This document shows positions 50,106 through 61,426 of a DNA stretch of 64,000 nt, piece after piece. The translations under genes were made by a program, and so were the position numbers. Origin of the DNA: Climacteris rufus (lineage: Eukaryota > Chordata > Aves > Passeriformes > Climacteridae); contig VZRZ01004576.1 in NCBI GenBank assembly GCA_013398175.1, forward strand, positions 134,473-198,472. Reading direction: 5' to 3'. The stretch's first letter is position 1; each line of letters begins with the position of its first letter. The notes under the pieces were generated by a model. It saw only the letters and a program-made list of their open reading frames with translations. It was not told the DNA's origin and did no database searches.

Positions 50106-53100
50106 ACACTGACCACAGGAGCACCTCTGGCCTTTGGCTGTGCATCCCTCTGGCCTTCTACTCGCTGGCCATGGGGAGGCAATGTCAATCTGCTGGAAAA
50201 CACCGCCTTACACTTGCTTCCTGCTCCTCCCCCTTTGTGCTTTTTCCCTCGTTCTCTTTATATAGTGAAGGAATCTGTACTTGTATTTTAATTGACTTTG
50301 CCGAAGTTGAATTCAGCTTTTTCTTCTAGCAATAGTTCACCACAAAGATCTTCTGAGCCCGCTAGACTGGACATTCTCTTCTGCTCCCTCTTCATTCAGT
50401 TCCTTACAGGTGTTCAAGTATGTTCCTTAAATTAACTCTGTGTTCAATGCCAGCTTTTCATACAAGGTTCCCTCCCTCCTTAAGGTAGCAAATACCAGAC
50501 ACTCTGTCCCTTGGCTACAATTTCTTTGAGCATTTCATTTTTTGCTTTCCCAAAGGTACCAGTCACGTATTTCTTGAGAGCAAAACATGACAAGAAAATC
50601 AGCAGCACTTAAACCTACGTAGATGAGCACAGCCACCAGTGCTGCCCACAACTGTTCTTCTAGTCCCGTGTTAGGTTGTTTCAGGATTAAATTTCCTGTA
50701 TTTGTTACTGTGGTAGTCCCAGCACTCCAGGTCCTCTCCAGGAAGGAAGCAGAGGCAGGGAAGGGACAGAATGCCATGGCACAAGTTCTGCCTGATGGGA
50801 GGATGCCTGCCCTTGCAGTCAGGTGGGAGCCATGGGAGGTTTCTTCCAAATGCTCTCCCTGTTCCGGTAATCTCTCAGCTTTATGTGTGTCTCATTTTGT
50901 GCAGTTTCTTCATTCATTCAAAACTGCCCCCAGAGACAGGCAGAGAGGAAGCACACCAGACATTTTGAACTGCTCTTAAAGCTTTCTGGTTTTGCCTGCC
51001 ATTCACCTCTTTTCCCACAGCTCAGTACAAAATGTGCTTTGTACGACATGTTCCTCCTTTCAAGCATGAAACAAAACTATCCCTCAGCCCTTGTGCTGTA
51101 CACTGCCTACTCTTATCAGAGTAGGAAGGAATAATTACAGGGATTATGAACGTGGCACTGAATGTCAAGGCATATTAAAACTGTTCAATAACTCAAGAGC
51201 AAATCAAAATTCTTCCAAGGGGCTGCTTTTCTGCCTGAAATTAAATTATGGCATCGAGTACCTTGTAAGTAGATCTACCTGGTAACTAATTTTGTTGGTG
51301 TATTTAAGAAGTTACTCATCTCTCCATTATCAGAATGCATCAAAACTCTTTGTGCTCCCAAGCATCCCTGGTTTTTATCCAATACTGTTCCTGAGGTACA
51401 AAAACACCCTGTCATTCACTGAGAACGGGGCACACGTACGGTGCTGCAGTATGTATCACACATGGCAGGCTTTTTTAAAAAGATGGGTCATACAGTGTGG
51501 GTATTGGAGAAATCCACTGCTCAGTAATTGCTTATTTGTCCATAAGCACATTTTATTTTGGGTAATGATGCCAAAGCAGGGAAATAATCCATATAGAAGC
51601 TGGACTGCACTGGCCTCTAATGTTACTCCTACGGCCACACACAGGACTGCCCACATGAGCACTTCAGCACAGGGCTGGCAGCATTTTAACACAGCTGATG
51701 GTGGTCAGGAGGCCTGTCTTGGGCAAAGACTAAAGAAGTGTTGAAAATCTCTCCTTCACAGAGCAGGTGAAGGCTTGAACACCTGGAAAACGTTCAGGGT
51801 CCTGCTAGAGTCAAGGGCAATGTTTTTGTAGCATGGATTCCTATGCTGGCAGCAGGAAAAAGCGAGTTCTGCCAGATAACCAAAGAATTATGAAGTTATG
51901 AACTTGACACAGTATGCAAGGGAGTCAAGGAGCCCTTTCCCAACCCAAATAGTTAAGAAGGTGATTTGTCAGAGAACTCAGCTAGAGCTGAACATGTATC
52001 ATCCAGTTGTAAGGAAGTTTTAACAGCCTTGCTGCTTTTCTACCTTAAAGTTCAAAAGCTGGTAAAGATATTACATACTGTTAAGAGGGGTCATGAAGCA
52101 AAAATAGCAAAAACAAGAATGCTATAGAGACATTTGTTCTCCATTTCTTTTCTTCTTCCCTGCTTTAGACATTTGAAAATACTTGAAAATGCAACTACTT
52201 CATGATTAGTCAAATAATCTGAACAGATTGCAGTTTGAATCTTAAATCTCAGCACCTGTCCACATTATTTCAATCTGATCTTTACAGCCTGGCCAGAGAA
52301 CGACTAAAACAGATCTATTCTTCCTAGACATCTGCCTGCTTGAAAGCCTTTAGCAAAGGGGACAGCTGCTGACATTCAGAGCTCTGCTGAAGCCACTGAT
52401 GCTGTGCTAAAGCTTCTTTTGGCTTAATGCAGCAAGAAGGGGAATGCAGGGATTCAATTCAGTCGGAATCAGTAAGAAGGCAGCAATGCTAAGCCAGTTG
52501 TTCAGGATGAGAAGGAAGCAAGAGACAAGATAAACACCTCATGGGTGTCAGAAAGGATCTACCTAGCTCAGTATGCGCTGAATCTGTTTGACACTGCCTG
52601 TATCTCTCTCCAGTCAATACAGGGAGAGCTGAAATTGGTAATTTCACTAAATAGCAGCTGGAGTGGTATTTTCTAATGGCTGAAATGAGGAACATAAATC
52701 TCAGTGAACTAACAAGTAAACAATTTCCTAGGAAGTATCAATGCTGTTACCCCATGAAAGTGCTTCTACTTCGTGATTTATCACAGCAGATTTCTTACAC
52801 ACCAGCATTTTGGGGGCAGGACAGTCTGCTGAAAGACGACATTTGGTACGACACTTGGTTCACAAAATGTTATCACATATGATACTATCCCAGTTCACTC
52901 CCAATTATTAGTAAAGTCTGAACTGCAGGTTATTAACAATAATGAATACAATGCATTTTAACAACTAAAAAAGGAAAAGAAAAAATAGGAGTATTGTAAC
53001 TTTTTTTTTTTACATCTTTAAATAGTAAGTGCAAGAACCTTTACAATTTATATTCAAATCAATTTACTCTTACCAGATAAAACCATGAGAAAACATACCA

Positions 53101-53258
53101 GTGACAATACAGCCTTTCAGTGCCTAGCTACATCTACTTTAGGTGGTATCTTAGGTCATTGACACCAGTGCTGGTCCAAGCTTTTGCCACCTCCAGCAGT
53201 CTCCATGACAATTCTATAATCTCCTTGACAGCTGAAGAGGAAAACATATATGTGTAAA

Positions 53259-53273
53259 ATATATATATATATA
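53259..53273. repeat. (AT)n microsatellite
   Basis: About seven AT units followed by ACACAC. Confidence 0.9.
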
Positions 53274-53369
53274 CACACATCTATAACATACCTATGTTTT
53301 TATATGTATGTTTTAAATGAGTCACTGCTCTCTTCCTACTTTGATAGGAATCAAAGATGACTTACAAGT

Positions 53370-53655
53370 AAGGAGTGACATGACAAGGGGTAATGGCTGC
53401 AAACTGAAAAAGAGTAGGTTTAGATTAGATAGCAGGAAAAAAATTCTTTACTGTGAGGGTGGTGAGGCACTGGAACAGGTTGCCCAGCAAAGTTGTGGAT
53501 GTCCCATTCCTGGCAGTGTTAAAGGCCAGGTTGGACGGGGCTCTGAGTAACCTGGTCTAGTGGGTAGCATCCCCACCCATGGCAAGGGGGCTGAAAACAG
53601 ATGATCTTTAAGGTTCTTTCCAACCCAAACCATTCAGTGATTCTACGATTTCATG
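53370..53655 (+). mobile_element. CR1 LINE 3' fragment
   Basis: Sense CR1 tail: GGTTTAGATTAGATAGCAGG, GGCACTGGAACAGGTTGCCC, GGCCAGGTTGGACGGGGCTC, AACCTGGTCTAGTGGGTAGC, TTCTTTCCAACCCAAACCAT and GTGATTCTACGATTTC at the end. About 285 bp. Confidence 0.93.
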
Positions 53656-54949
53656 CATAAAGAAATTCCCTTTCCAGAAAAAGCTCTGAATATTCATTAT
53701 TTTGGTTCACTATTTGTATTGCAGAAACACTGAAATATCCATGCCAAGGACTTCTTATGCCAATACATGACACACCTTCATTTACTTTGTTGTGTGTTGT
53801 GCAAGCAGAAGTTGGCATTTCTTCTCCCCTTCTCTGAAGTGTGCCCTCTCACAGTGGAAAAACCTACCACCATACCCCAGACCAAGAGACTCTGTGTGGA
53901 GGACTGCCAGTATTAGTCAGCACTCCTGATGAGAACAACAAGCAGGCAGCTTGTCAGAAGTGCTGCGTGACTCAGACTGACTTCCCCAAGTCTTTCTGCA
54001 CCATTACATTTCTGTATTGTCCCTGCACACGGAGAGTAACAGATGATTAAACACAACCTTATTTTAGCAATCAAGTTAACGAAGCGAGCACTGTGCAACC
54101 TGAAGGCTTGTTTCACAAAGGTTTCTGGAGTCACAGTCATATTCTTCCCACTATCCTGAATTAGCAGATGTATTTATTACCTGGCACCTGTGGGCTGGGA
54201 GAAAACCCCCATACTGCAGTCATCTTTAATACAGAGCTAGATTAACATAAAACATGAAAAATAACTATGACAAGCTCAGAGCAGGCAACCAGCTGTGAAG
54301 TCTGTAGGAACAAATGTGATTTCTGTAACTGGTTACTAATTGCCTGTAACACCTTCAAACATCCCTTTCCTGTGAATTGTCCAGCAGGCTCTCAGCTACT
54401 GTCATCCTCCAGAGTTAAGGGCTGTATTTTGGATTACCACTTTTTTGAAAAAGGTACTCAAATTCATGTTGTCTTTCACTAATCATTAGCTACTCCAGCC
54501 TGAAATGATGCAAGAGCCCATTCTAAGTACTGCCTTTCACTCACTGTAACTGAAATTGCAAATCCTACACACTTACCGAACAATCACAGCATCAAGTCTA
54601 ATTTGTACCTTTTGCAAAGAAAAACATTTACCTTCTTCAGTGTTCAGAATCAAATTTCCTTTCTCACCCATTTAAATGAAGGGAAATTGAGTTTTGCACA
54701 TTCAAAACAAAAGGTTAAAGATGACGTCTGAAAAATAGGAAACTACGCACAGTGAGATTTCCCACTGCTGCCCTCTACTACAGCTCTTTCATTCATCCAG
54801 GTTTCTCTACATCATTGCACCAGAGACTACATTTGCAAGAGTGAAAGAAAGAAACCCCCAAACAAAATGCAGGATGACAACCCTGGACTTACAGAACAGA
54901 GCTTGCCTTGCACCACAATATCCCTGTAGATGCCCATGAGAGATCATCC
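53656..54949. other. Intergenic DNA, no gene recognised
   Basis: No exon, repeat or RNA gene recognised in this stretch. Confidence 0.55.
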
Positions 54950-55400
54950 TAGGGAGAAAGGCAAGGAGAACTGGTGGATGTTCAAAAACCATCTCCTCCA
55001 TGCTTAAAAATGGTCTATGGCTACATACAGAAAAGCAAGCAGAGGTGGCAGGAGGCATGGATGCATGAACAAGGAGTTCCTGACAAAAGGTGGAAAAGCA
55101 GCACACAAGAGGTGGAAGCAAGAGCAGGGGACCTGGGGAGATGCACCATCCAAGCACACACAGATGGGGTTAGGAAAGACAAAGCCCAAACCAAGTGCAA
55201 TCTGGCAAGGGAGGTGAAGGGCAACAACAACAACAAAGATTCAGCAGAGAGATCATTAGCAACAGGAAGACTAGGGAAAAATAAGGCTCCACAGCTGAGT
55301 GGGGCAGAGGACCTGCTGACAGGAGATACAGAAAAGACCAACGTACTCACTGCCACCTTTGTTTCTGTTGTTACCAGCAAGGGCAGCCCCCAGGAACCCT
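54950..55400 (+). mobile_element. CR1 LINE ORF2 fragment (endonuclease-RT linker)
   Basis: The plus-strand frame reads DGVRKDKAQTKCNLAREVKGN, then PQLSGAEDLLTGDTEKTNVL and TATFVSVVTSK. This follows the order of the avian CR1 ORF2 region between endonuclease and reverse transcriptase (RDGVRKAKAQ..., NLARDVKGNKK, ...VLNAFFASVFTSK). The frame is open, but an ATG-started protein of about 200 residues is not a host gene. The right part (after about 55400) no longer matches. Confidence 0.85.
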
Positions 55401-55684
55401 GGACACATTGCAGACAATGGCTGTGTATCAAACCACTGTTAATATTCACACCACCAAAGCTACCACGCTGCCCAAGCAGTGCTACACTACTGACAGGATC
55501 ATCATCTGCCTCTGCCAATTTGCTGCTCATCTGCTTGAACTCACCCTTCAGCCAGCAGCGTTTCCAGCCATGGTGTCCTACCTGACAGGGCTGCATCTGC
55601 AGGCCCTATGTTCTGTAAAATGGGTATTCAGCACATCTTAAGCAATGCAGTCAACCTGTGACTTCTAAACATGTGGAATGAAAA

Positions 55685-56097
55685 CTGAACAAATATGTTG
55701 CTATGTAGTCTGTATTTCAACAAAGTCTGTAAAGAGGCAAAATTTTCTGCTGTACAAAGTATTTACAAAATACATGTCACTTCAAAAAAACCGATTTATT
55801 TTACTGACAAAATTATGAAACATTAAAAAGACAATGTTGTAGTCTATGCATTAGGAATGTAAGGTTTCATGTACAATTAAGAGAACACTTCACTGCAAAA
55901 AAGGTGGAAAACTGTGTTATTAAAACAAAGAACAGCATCACATAATGAGCTGAAGAATGAGAGAAAGTGTGGCAGTTCCTTAAATTCAGGTTCTCATGTG
56001 AAGACAGACATCTCTAGACTGATGCAGATATTCACAGACTTCAGAGAATATTAAGAAATGTACACATCTAGTCTTAGAAGTAGAATTATACAAATAC
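55685..56097. repeat. Diverged duplicated segment, copy A
   Basis: It aligns in the same orientation with 57799-58213. Shared words in the same order include TTCTGCTGTA, AAGTATTTACAAAA, CACTTC, AGACTGATGCA and AATGTACACATC. The copies are clearly old (many substitutions and small indels). It lies downstream of FAM126A, possibly inside its 3' UTR. Confidence 0.75.
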
Positions 56098-57014
56098 AAA
56101 AGGCAATATATTACACACCTATATACAGCACTGTAAGCTTCAAACACCAACAAAAGGTATCCAACAATTACATTAGAAATTTCTAGAATTTCTCATAGGA
56201 AACCTCCTTAGATGTGTGGCCAAAATAACTATGTATTTCTGTACCTTTCAAATTTGTTAGGTAATCAAGGCAATTCAAGACATTTAAATCCATTCAGAAA
56301 AGACATTGCAGCTCTACAGCAAGTGGTTAGAGGCCACACACGTTTTGCACAGATGTTACATATTCTCACCACAAAAGTAATTCTTCTCAGCTTCAATGAG
56401 TTTTGAAAGTGTTGCTGTTCAAAGCCATCCTTGGCAACAGTGCCCTCTGATTTAGAACAGTAAGGTCAGTTATGAACGTCAGCATGGAAACAACTCCTCT
56501 TATTCCAGTGTGAGATGATTCACTCCTACCTCACATTTTTCCTGCAGAATGGTGCAGCTGTGTATGTTTGGGAGGTATTCAGCAGAACTACCCACTCCCA
56601 GGCACACTGTATTATGGGCTGTCTTCATAGGCTTCCTTTGCACTGTTAGAAGACAACAACTTCTCTAACAAAGATTTACCATTCAGACACTCTGAAGTGA
56701 TTGGATAATGCTCAAACCCCCAGACTCTGACAATTTTAGAAATACTGAGAAAGAGAGATTTATTTAGAATTATCTGCTTCCTGCCCTACTTCCTCCCATC
56801 TCTCTTCCCCACTCCTCTCCTAATCCTGCACCACGGATATTTGGACAACAAGTAATTCTGCCCTCCCTCTCTCCTATCATGACTTTTTTTTTATCTTTTC
56901 AGTTTTTAAGAAAAGAAAGAAGTGCAACTCGAACTTTTTAGACTCGATCAGTATCAAGGTGTGATGTCAGCTCACAAAACCATGCCCACTGTGCAAGTTG
57001 CTCCAGAGACCAAC

Positions 57015-57090
57015 ACATATGTATTTATATGAAGCCACATATGTATTTATATGAAGCCACATATGTATTTATATGAAGCCACATATGTAT
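57015..57090. repeat. 22-bp minisatellite, 3.5 copies
   Basis: The unit ACATATGTATTTATATGAAGCC is repeated at 57015-57036, 57037-57058 and 57059-57080, with a 10-base partial fourth copy. The units are identical, so it is young and probably length-polymorphic. Confidence 0.95.
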
Positions 57091-57798
57091 GGGAAGAGCA
57101 GCCTTTAGTACCAAGAACTTTTCCTTTTATCATTTTCTCAATAAAGTATGAAGATTTATGTTATTTCAGTTGTACCAATACAAGCCTATGTCTTGGGCTC
57201 AAGCCAGACCAGCTGGATAAAATAAAAGGATAAACTAACTTTATTTCAACACCATTTGACTTGTAGCCAAGAGTACTGGAAACATTATGTTACATATCTA
57301 CATTTTATGGCATTTTAGATCCTTCAAAAGCCTAATTATTTAGAGCCTAAGGGACTAAATCTTCCCAGGATAATAAATATGTTTTATACCAACACCCAGC
57401 TTGAAAGAGTGTCTACCACGGAGGTAATAAACAGTCATGAATTAAATGAAACAAAGCAATACCAGTAGAACTCTCAAAAATTCTAGCCCCTCAACAGCAC
57501 CTCACAACTAGCACCACAACAAATATCTGTCTACTGCAATTTTATTTATCTATTCTACTTTATGTCTCAATTTAAATTACTGTGATTTTTTCCCAAAGTA
57601 TTCTTAGATCCTAAAAGCAGATCAGGGAACTGCTGTACCTTCTGCAGGTTATTTCTTCGTAACATCCAGAACAAATTCCAAGGGAAGGAAGAGCTCTACA
57701 TTCAGAATGTGTAAAGATGGCCAATGCCTACTCTCAGCTGCCCAAGACCCTTCTGTTGTTCGTGGTTATGCATGTCAAGCAGCCACATGCATTAGTCA

Positions 57799-58213
57799 AG
57801 CTGAAACAAATGTGCTGTCTAATGTGTACTGCAGAAAAACCTATAAAAAAGAGGCTAAATGTTCTGCTGTAAAAAGTATTTACAAAAACAACCTTGAAGA
57901 GCCAGTTTCTCTCACTGGCCAAAGTATTACAAACTAAACAGGGCAAATTAGCAGTTTATACATTAGAAATAGAAATTTTCATGTAAAATCAAGAAAACAC
58001 TTCGCTGTAAAAAGGTGAAGTACTGCATTACTGGAATAGAACAGTGTCACACAGCAAACTGAATAATGAGAAACTGTGGCACACTCCTCTAAACTCAGGC
58101 TCTTGGGTAAATACCAACACCTACAGACTGATGCACTTATTCTACACACTTTGGTGAATTCTAAGGAATGTACACATCCACTCTGTGGTCTTACTAGTAC
58201 AGTTATACAACTC
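57799..58213. repeat. Diverged duplicated segment, copy B
   Basis: Second copy of the segment at 55685-56097, about 2.1 kb away and in the same orientation. It could be a local tandem duplication or two insertions of an unrecognised repeat. Confidence 0.75.
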
Positions 58214-59710
58214 ACTTGTCCCTATCAACTGTCTTCTCATCTCTTTTCATTAATTAACCAGCTTATTAATTGCTGAATAACATTAGCTGCTTAAAATTTA
58301 CTTGTGCTTCAATTTAAGTCAAAAAGGAGTATCTAAACTTATCTCCAGGCAAATGGGAAAGTCTACCAGAATTTTAGTGTGTTTTCTTAAAATGTTCTTG
58401 ACAATAATGGATTAACAGCTGCAGAAATCTGGACAGTTGGGGGTGACTATGCCTTAGATCTTCATTCTCTTTCTCCACTCATAATAATATATTGTCTGTA
58501 TATCATCTGATCACAGCTACTGCAGTGGTTTTGTCAGCTACTGCTTCTTCAAATTTCTGCATAAGAAGTCTTAATGTCCGTTTTTAATTAAAATCTTAAC
58601 GTTATAAAAAGTTGGTATCAAACAAACTCACTGAAGTTTAAAGGTTAGGTAACCTTGAACAGGTTGCTGGTTTAGAATTTCAAACTAGAAAAATAATGGC
58701 TATAAAAAACCCTAAGAATTACAGTGCTAGTTATATTTACATTATAATTTCCCTTTGTGCTTGTGAGTTACTGAAGGTACACATCCTTTGGTAGTATTCT
58801 CTTAATCTCAAGCACCAAGTTCATGTTGAACACACACTCCTGTTTGCTTGAGTCAGTGCAAAGGGCTCGTATTTCTACATAACATTGGTACATAAGCACA
58901 TCTCTTCTCCGTTAACAATAAAAATACTGATGACTGATTTTTCAATGAGTAGTTTTGGAAGTGATATTTAAGAATCCTAAAGAAAGACAGAGTCTGTCAC
59001 ATAACTTACAAGTCTTAAGAGTGACTCCTATAGCAACTGATAATAACTCCCATCCCATACTGTTGCTGCATTACTTTTGGCCCAGTTTTGAAGACATACA
59101 GGAAAACCAAAATGCATCTAAAATTGGACTGATACAGGCATGAAGAAGTACAAACATTGCAACATGTACTAACTACCAATGCAAAAGCCACCAGAACATC
59201 AAACACTGAAGTGATACTCTAGTTTAACCTTACATGTAAGCACAGCTTTCTCATGGCTAATGGAAGAGAATATTTGTTCTTACAAATTTCATTACAATAC
59301 TGCAAAACCCCTAAAAAAAAAAAAAAACAAAAAAAGAAAGAAGTACTTGCAGTTTTGCCTATGTTAAGTGGTACTGAAAAAGTAGAAACTGGGAGAGAGG
59401 CTCTATTTGTTCCCACACTGTGCATCTGTAAGAAGCAACACACCTTGGTCAGTGGACAACCAACCAATCAATGCTTGTTCAGTTGGTGAAGGTAAAAGCT
59501 TTCCATGAAGCTGTAAAGCTATCAGAAGTTGACAGCTTTACAAAATAATTATAACTGCTGTCTATTCACTATTACTGTCAAACATGAGCCAAGTAAGAAT
59601 TTGCATGTTTGAGATTTAAGGAAGTAATGTATGCCATATTAAAGAGCTTAATGTACCAATATCAGGATAAAATCTCAATAATTTGTTTTTTTGTACTGGC
59701 TAATTTAATA
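58214..59710 (-). other. FAM126A: Likely FAM126A 3' UTR / downstream sequence
   Basis: Minus-strand sequence directly after the FAM126A stop. The 3' UTR end is not certain. Possible AATAAA signals on the minus strand occur further left at 57541-57546, 57240-57245, 56759-56764 and 55795-55800. A 9-bp inverted repeat (TGTAAAGCT...AGCTTTACA) at about 59511-59541 could form a hairpin in the transcript. A16 on the plus strand near 59312 would be a U-run in this RNA. Confidence 0.5.
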
Positions 59711-60267
59711 TCAATCTGTTGACAAAGTTATGCTAATACTAGGAGGTCGCTGCTGATTAGGTTGTTTGCTTAAAATAGGAAGATCTGTTCTTTCTGTTCC
59801 ATATATCAGTTTTTCCTCCTGAAGGCTGCACGCTGAAAACCTGTTTGCCTCTGTACCAGAGACACCACCACGATTGTTTGGAACTGTGACACCACTGACC
59901 TGCTCAAAGGATTTACTAAACACAGTAGTGGTCGTTCTGGCCAGACTATGGCTGCCAGGCTTAGGCAGGGACTGGCTGCTTGTCAGTGTCAGTCTCTTCA
60001 GAGAGACAAGCTCCAAATTCTCACTCATGGCTCTCTGAGTTTGTTTTCGTGATAAGTGCTCTCTGCAGGTTTCTCCTTCTTTTTCTTTTCCTCCAGGCTT
60101 GCTCCCTCCAGACCTTCGTTGGCTCTTCCCTAAGAGGTTCTTGCTGCTCGTGGTGCTGCTGTTAGATAGGGCAGACTGACTTGTACTAGAAGTAGCCCTA
60201 GAGTAAAAGCCTTCATCACTTTCAGGTACTTCTATCAGTTCTTCTTCAATTGCTAAATCGGAATTAT
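59711..60267 (-). CDS. FAM126A: FAM126A (HYCC1, hyccin) last coding exon
   Basis: Hyccin is a scaffold of the plasma-membrane PI4KA-TTC7-EFR3 complex that supports PI4P synthesis and myelination. This exon encodes its disordered Ser/Thr-rich C-terminal tail of about 184 residues. It runs from (D)NSDLAIEEELIEVPESDEG through FYSRATSSTSQS, SGGSKPGGKEKEGE, RKQTQRAMSENLEL and SLKRLTLTSSQSLPKP to QQRPPSISITLSTD and stop. The match to the human C-terminus is strong throughout. The acceptor (minus strand) is TTTCTACCATGCAG, and the exon begins with two bases of a split codon. The Met in RAMSENLE is internal (human has Gln there), so an ATG-based start at 60028 would be wrong. All upstream exons lie beyond the window except the alternative exon at 61158-61426. 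Confidence 0.97.
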
Positions 60268-61157
60268 CTGCATGGTAGAAACAGAAATGAAGAATTAGGA
60301 ATCGACCTTCTCACATTTACTGATTTTACATATTGCTCAATTTTGATATTTACAAGCATGAAGCCATAAAGCAATAGAACAGAGAACAGAAGACAACACT
60401 TACCCATTCTACGGCATTTTGGAATTAAGGTTCATTAGGATATAGAGTTACAGCAAGTAATGTCGCATTAACTAGATCAAAAAGCATGCCCCCAATCTCA
60501 ATTTGTTGTGATTTGGGGAAAAAAAAAAAAAGAAATGCAGTCTTGTTAATTCATGCAGGAAATTAGAAACTTAGAGATTAGAACAAAAACAAAAAAAAAG
60601 AGTGTAAATCTTATTTTGAGCAAGTGATCCACTACATGATTTGGCAAAGCTTGTTAATTACAGAGGTATGTGATCAATGCCCCAGGACACCCAGTATGGC
60701 ACCTGCATGTTTAGCAACCCAAGAAAGCTTTAGGACTGAAAGGTCACTTTCTGCATCACAGGTCTGGTGATATGAGTTGGAAACTCAAGCACAATGTGAG
60801 ATCTCCAGTACACCATGAAAGGCTGAAATTGGGAAATCTGAGTTACATGGCAAGATACTTTTCATATCCATTTTGATGGATTTTTCATACCATTGATCAC
60901 TGGATTTTGTAAACTCAAATAAATATGCTTAATAAACTCAAAGGTCTGTTGAGTCTCAGTGTATTTTCTCCAGGTTTAACAGATCTACTTGTAAGTATGT
61001 CATCCTTGTCTGTGGCACAGACAAAGCTGTGTGCAATACATGCAATTGTGTTATTACACATGCAAATATATTAACTGCATACTTTAATTCTTGAAACATG
61101 CAGCAGTGACTCTTTCAATCAACAGCGGTACCTTAGAGTGCAGCTACAAGTGCTCTG
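60268..61157 (-). other. FAM126A: FAM126A intron
   Basis: Between the alternative exon and the last coding exon. It contains A-rich runs at about 60518-60535 and 60583-60600. No further exon recognised. Confidence 0.8.
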
Positions 61158-61426
61158 CTAAAACTGCACTCTGCCAGATGAGTTTATTCCATCCTCCATC
61201 ATTTTTCTTACAGATTTTTGCCTCCTGATTTCTGGCATGCCTTTGCTGTCAGTTCTAGGATCTGTAGCTGTTTCCTGTACTCCCTGTAAATGCTGAACAT
61301 CATTCTCTGCTAGAGCTCTGCTCTTTTCCCCATTCCCGGTCCTCTCTCCAGCCACACTTGTGACACTAATCTCAGGTATGATAAAGTTGCCCAATTCAGT
61401 AGCATCATTACCATTCTCTGGTTGTT
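61158..61426 (-). CDS. FAM126A: Probable alternative FAM126A exon
   Basis: The minus-strand acceptor has a long pyrimidine tract and ends TTTAATTCTAG. The following 269 bases are open, reading (E)QPENGNDATELGNFIIPEIS... to ...SSGRVQF and TAG. Its entry phase (one base carried from upstream) equals that of the standard last exon, so both could be joined to the same upstream donor. Used as a terminal exon, it would give a different 88-residue tail. A strong internal donor, TCT|GTAAGA at 61212/61211, would make it a 215-bp cassette. Joined to the last exon, that cassette shifts the frame into a stop within five codons. I recognise its place in the gene but not its protein text, so the function is open. 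Confidence 0.6.

Larger units (their letters stand above)
48783..53365. other. Intergenic DNA with a small GC-rich patch
   Basis: No gene recognised. A short CpG-rich patch lies at about 49960-50105 in otherwise AT-rich sequence, and (AT)n at 53259-53273. Confidence 0.55.

Noticed and set aside
54974..55585. 203-residue frame as a host gene
   Set aside because: Its core matches the CR1 ORF2 linker region, so it is transposon debris.
59711..60028. 105-residue protein starting at the ATG at 60028
   Set aside because: It is the C-terminal part of the hyccin last exon. The frame and the match to hyccin continue upstream to the acceptor at 60268.
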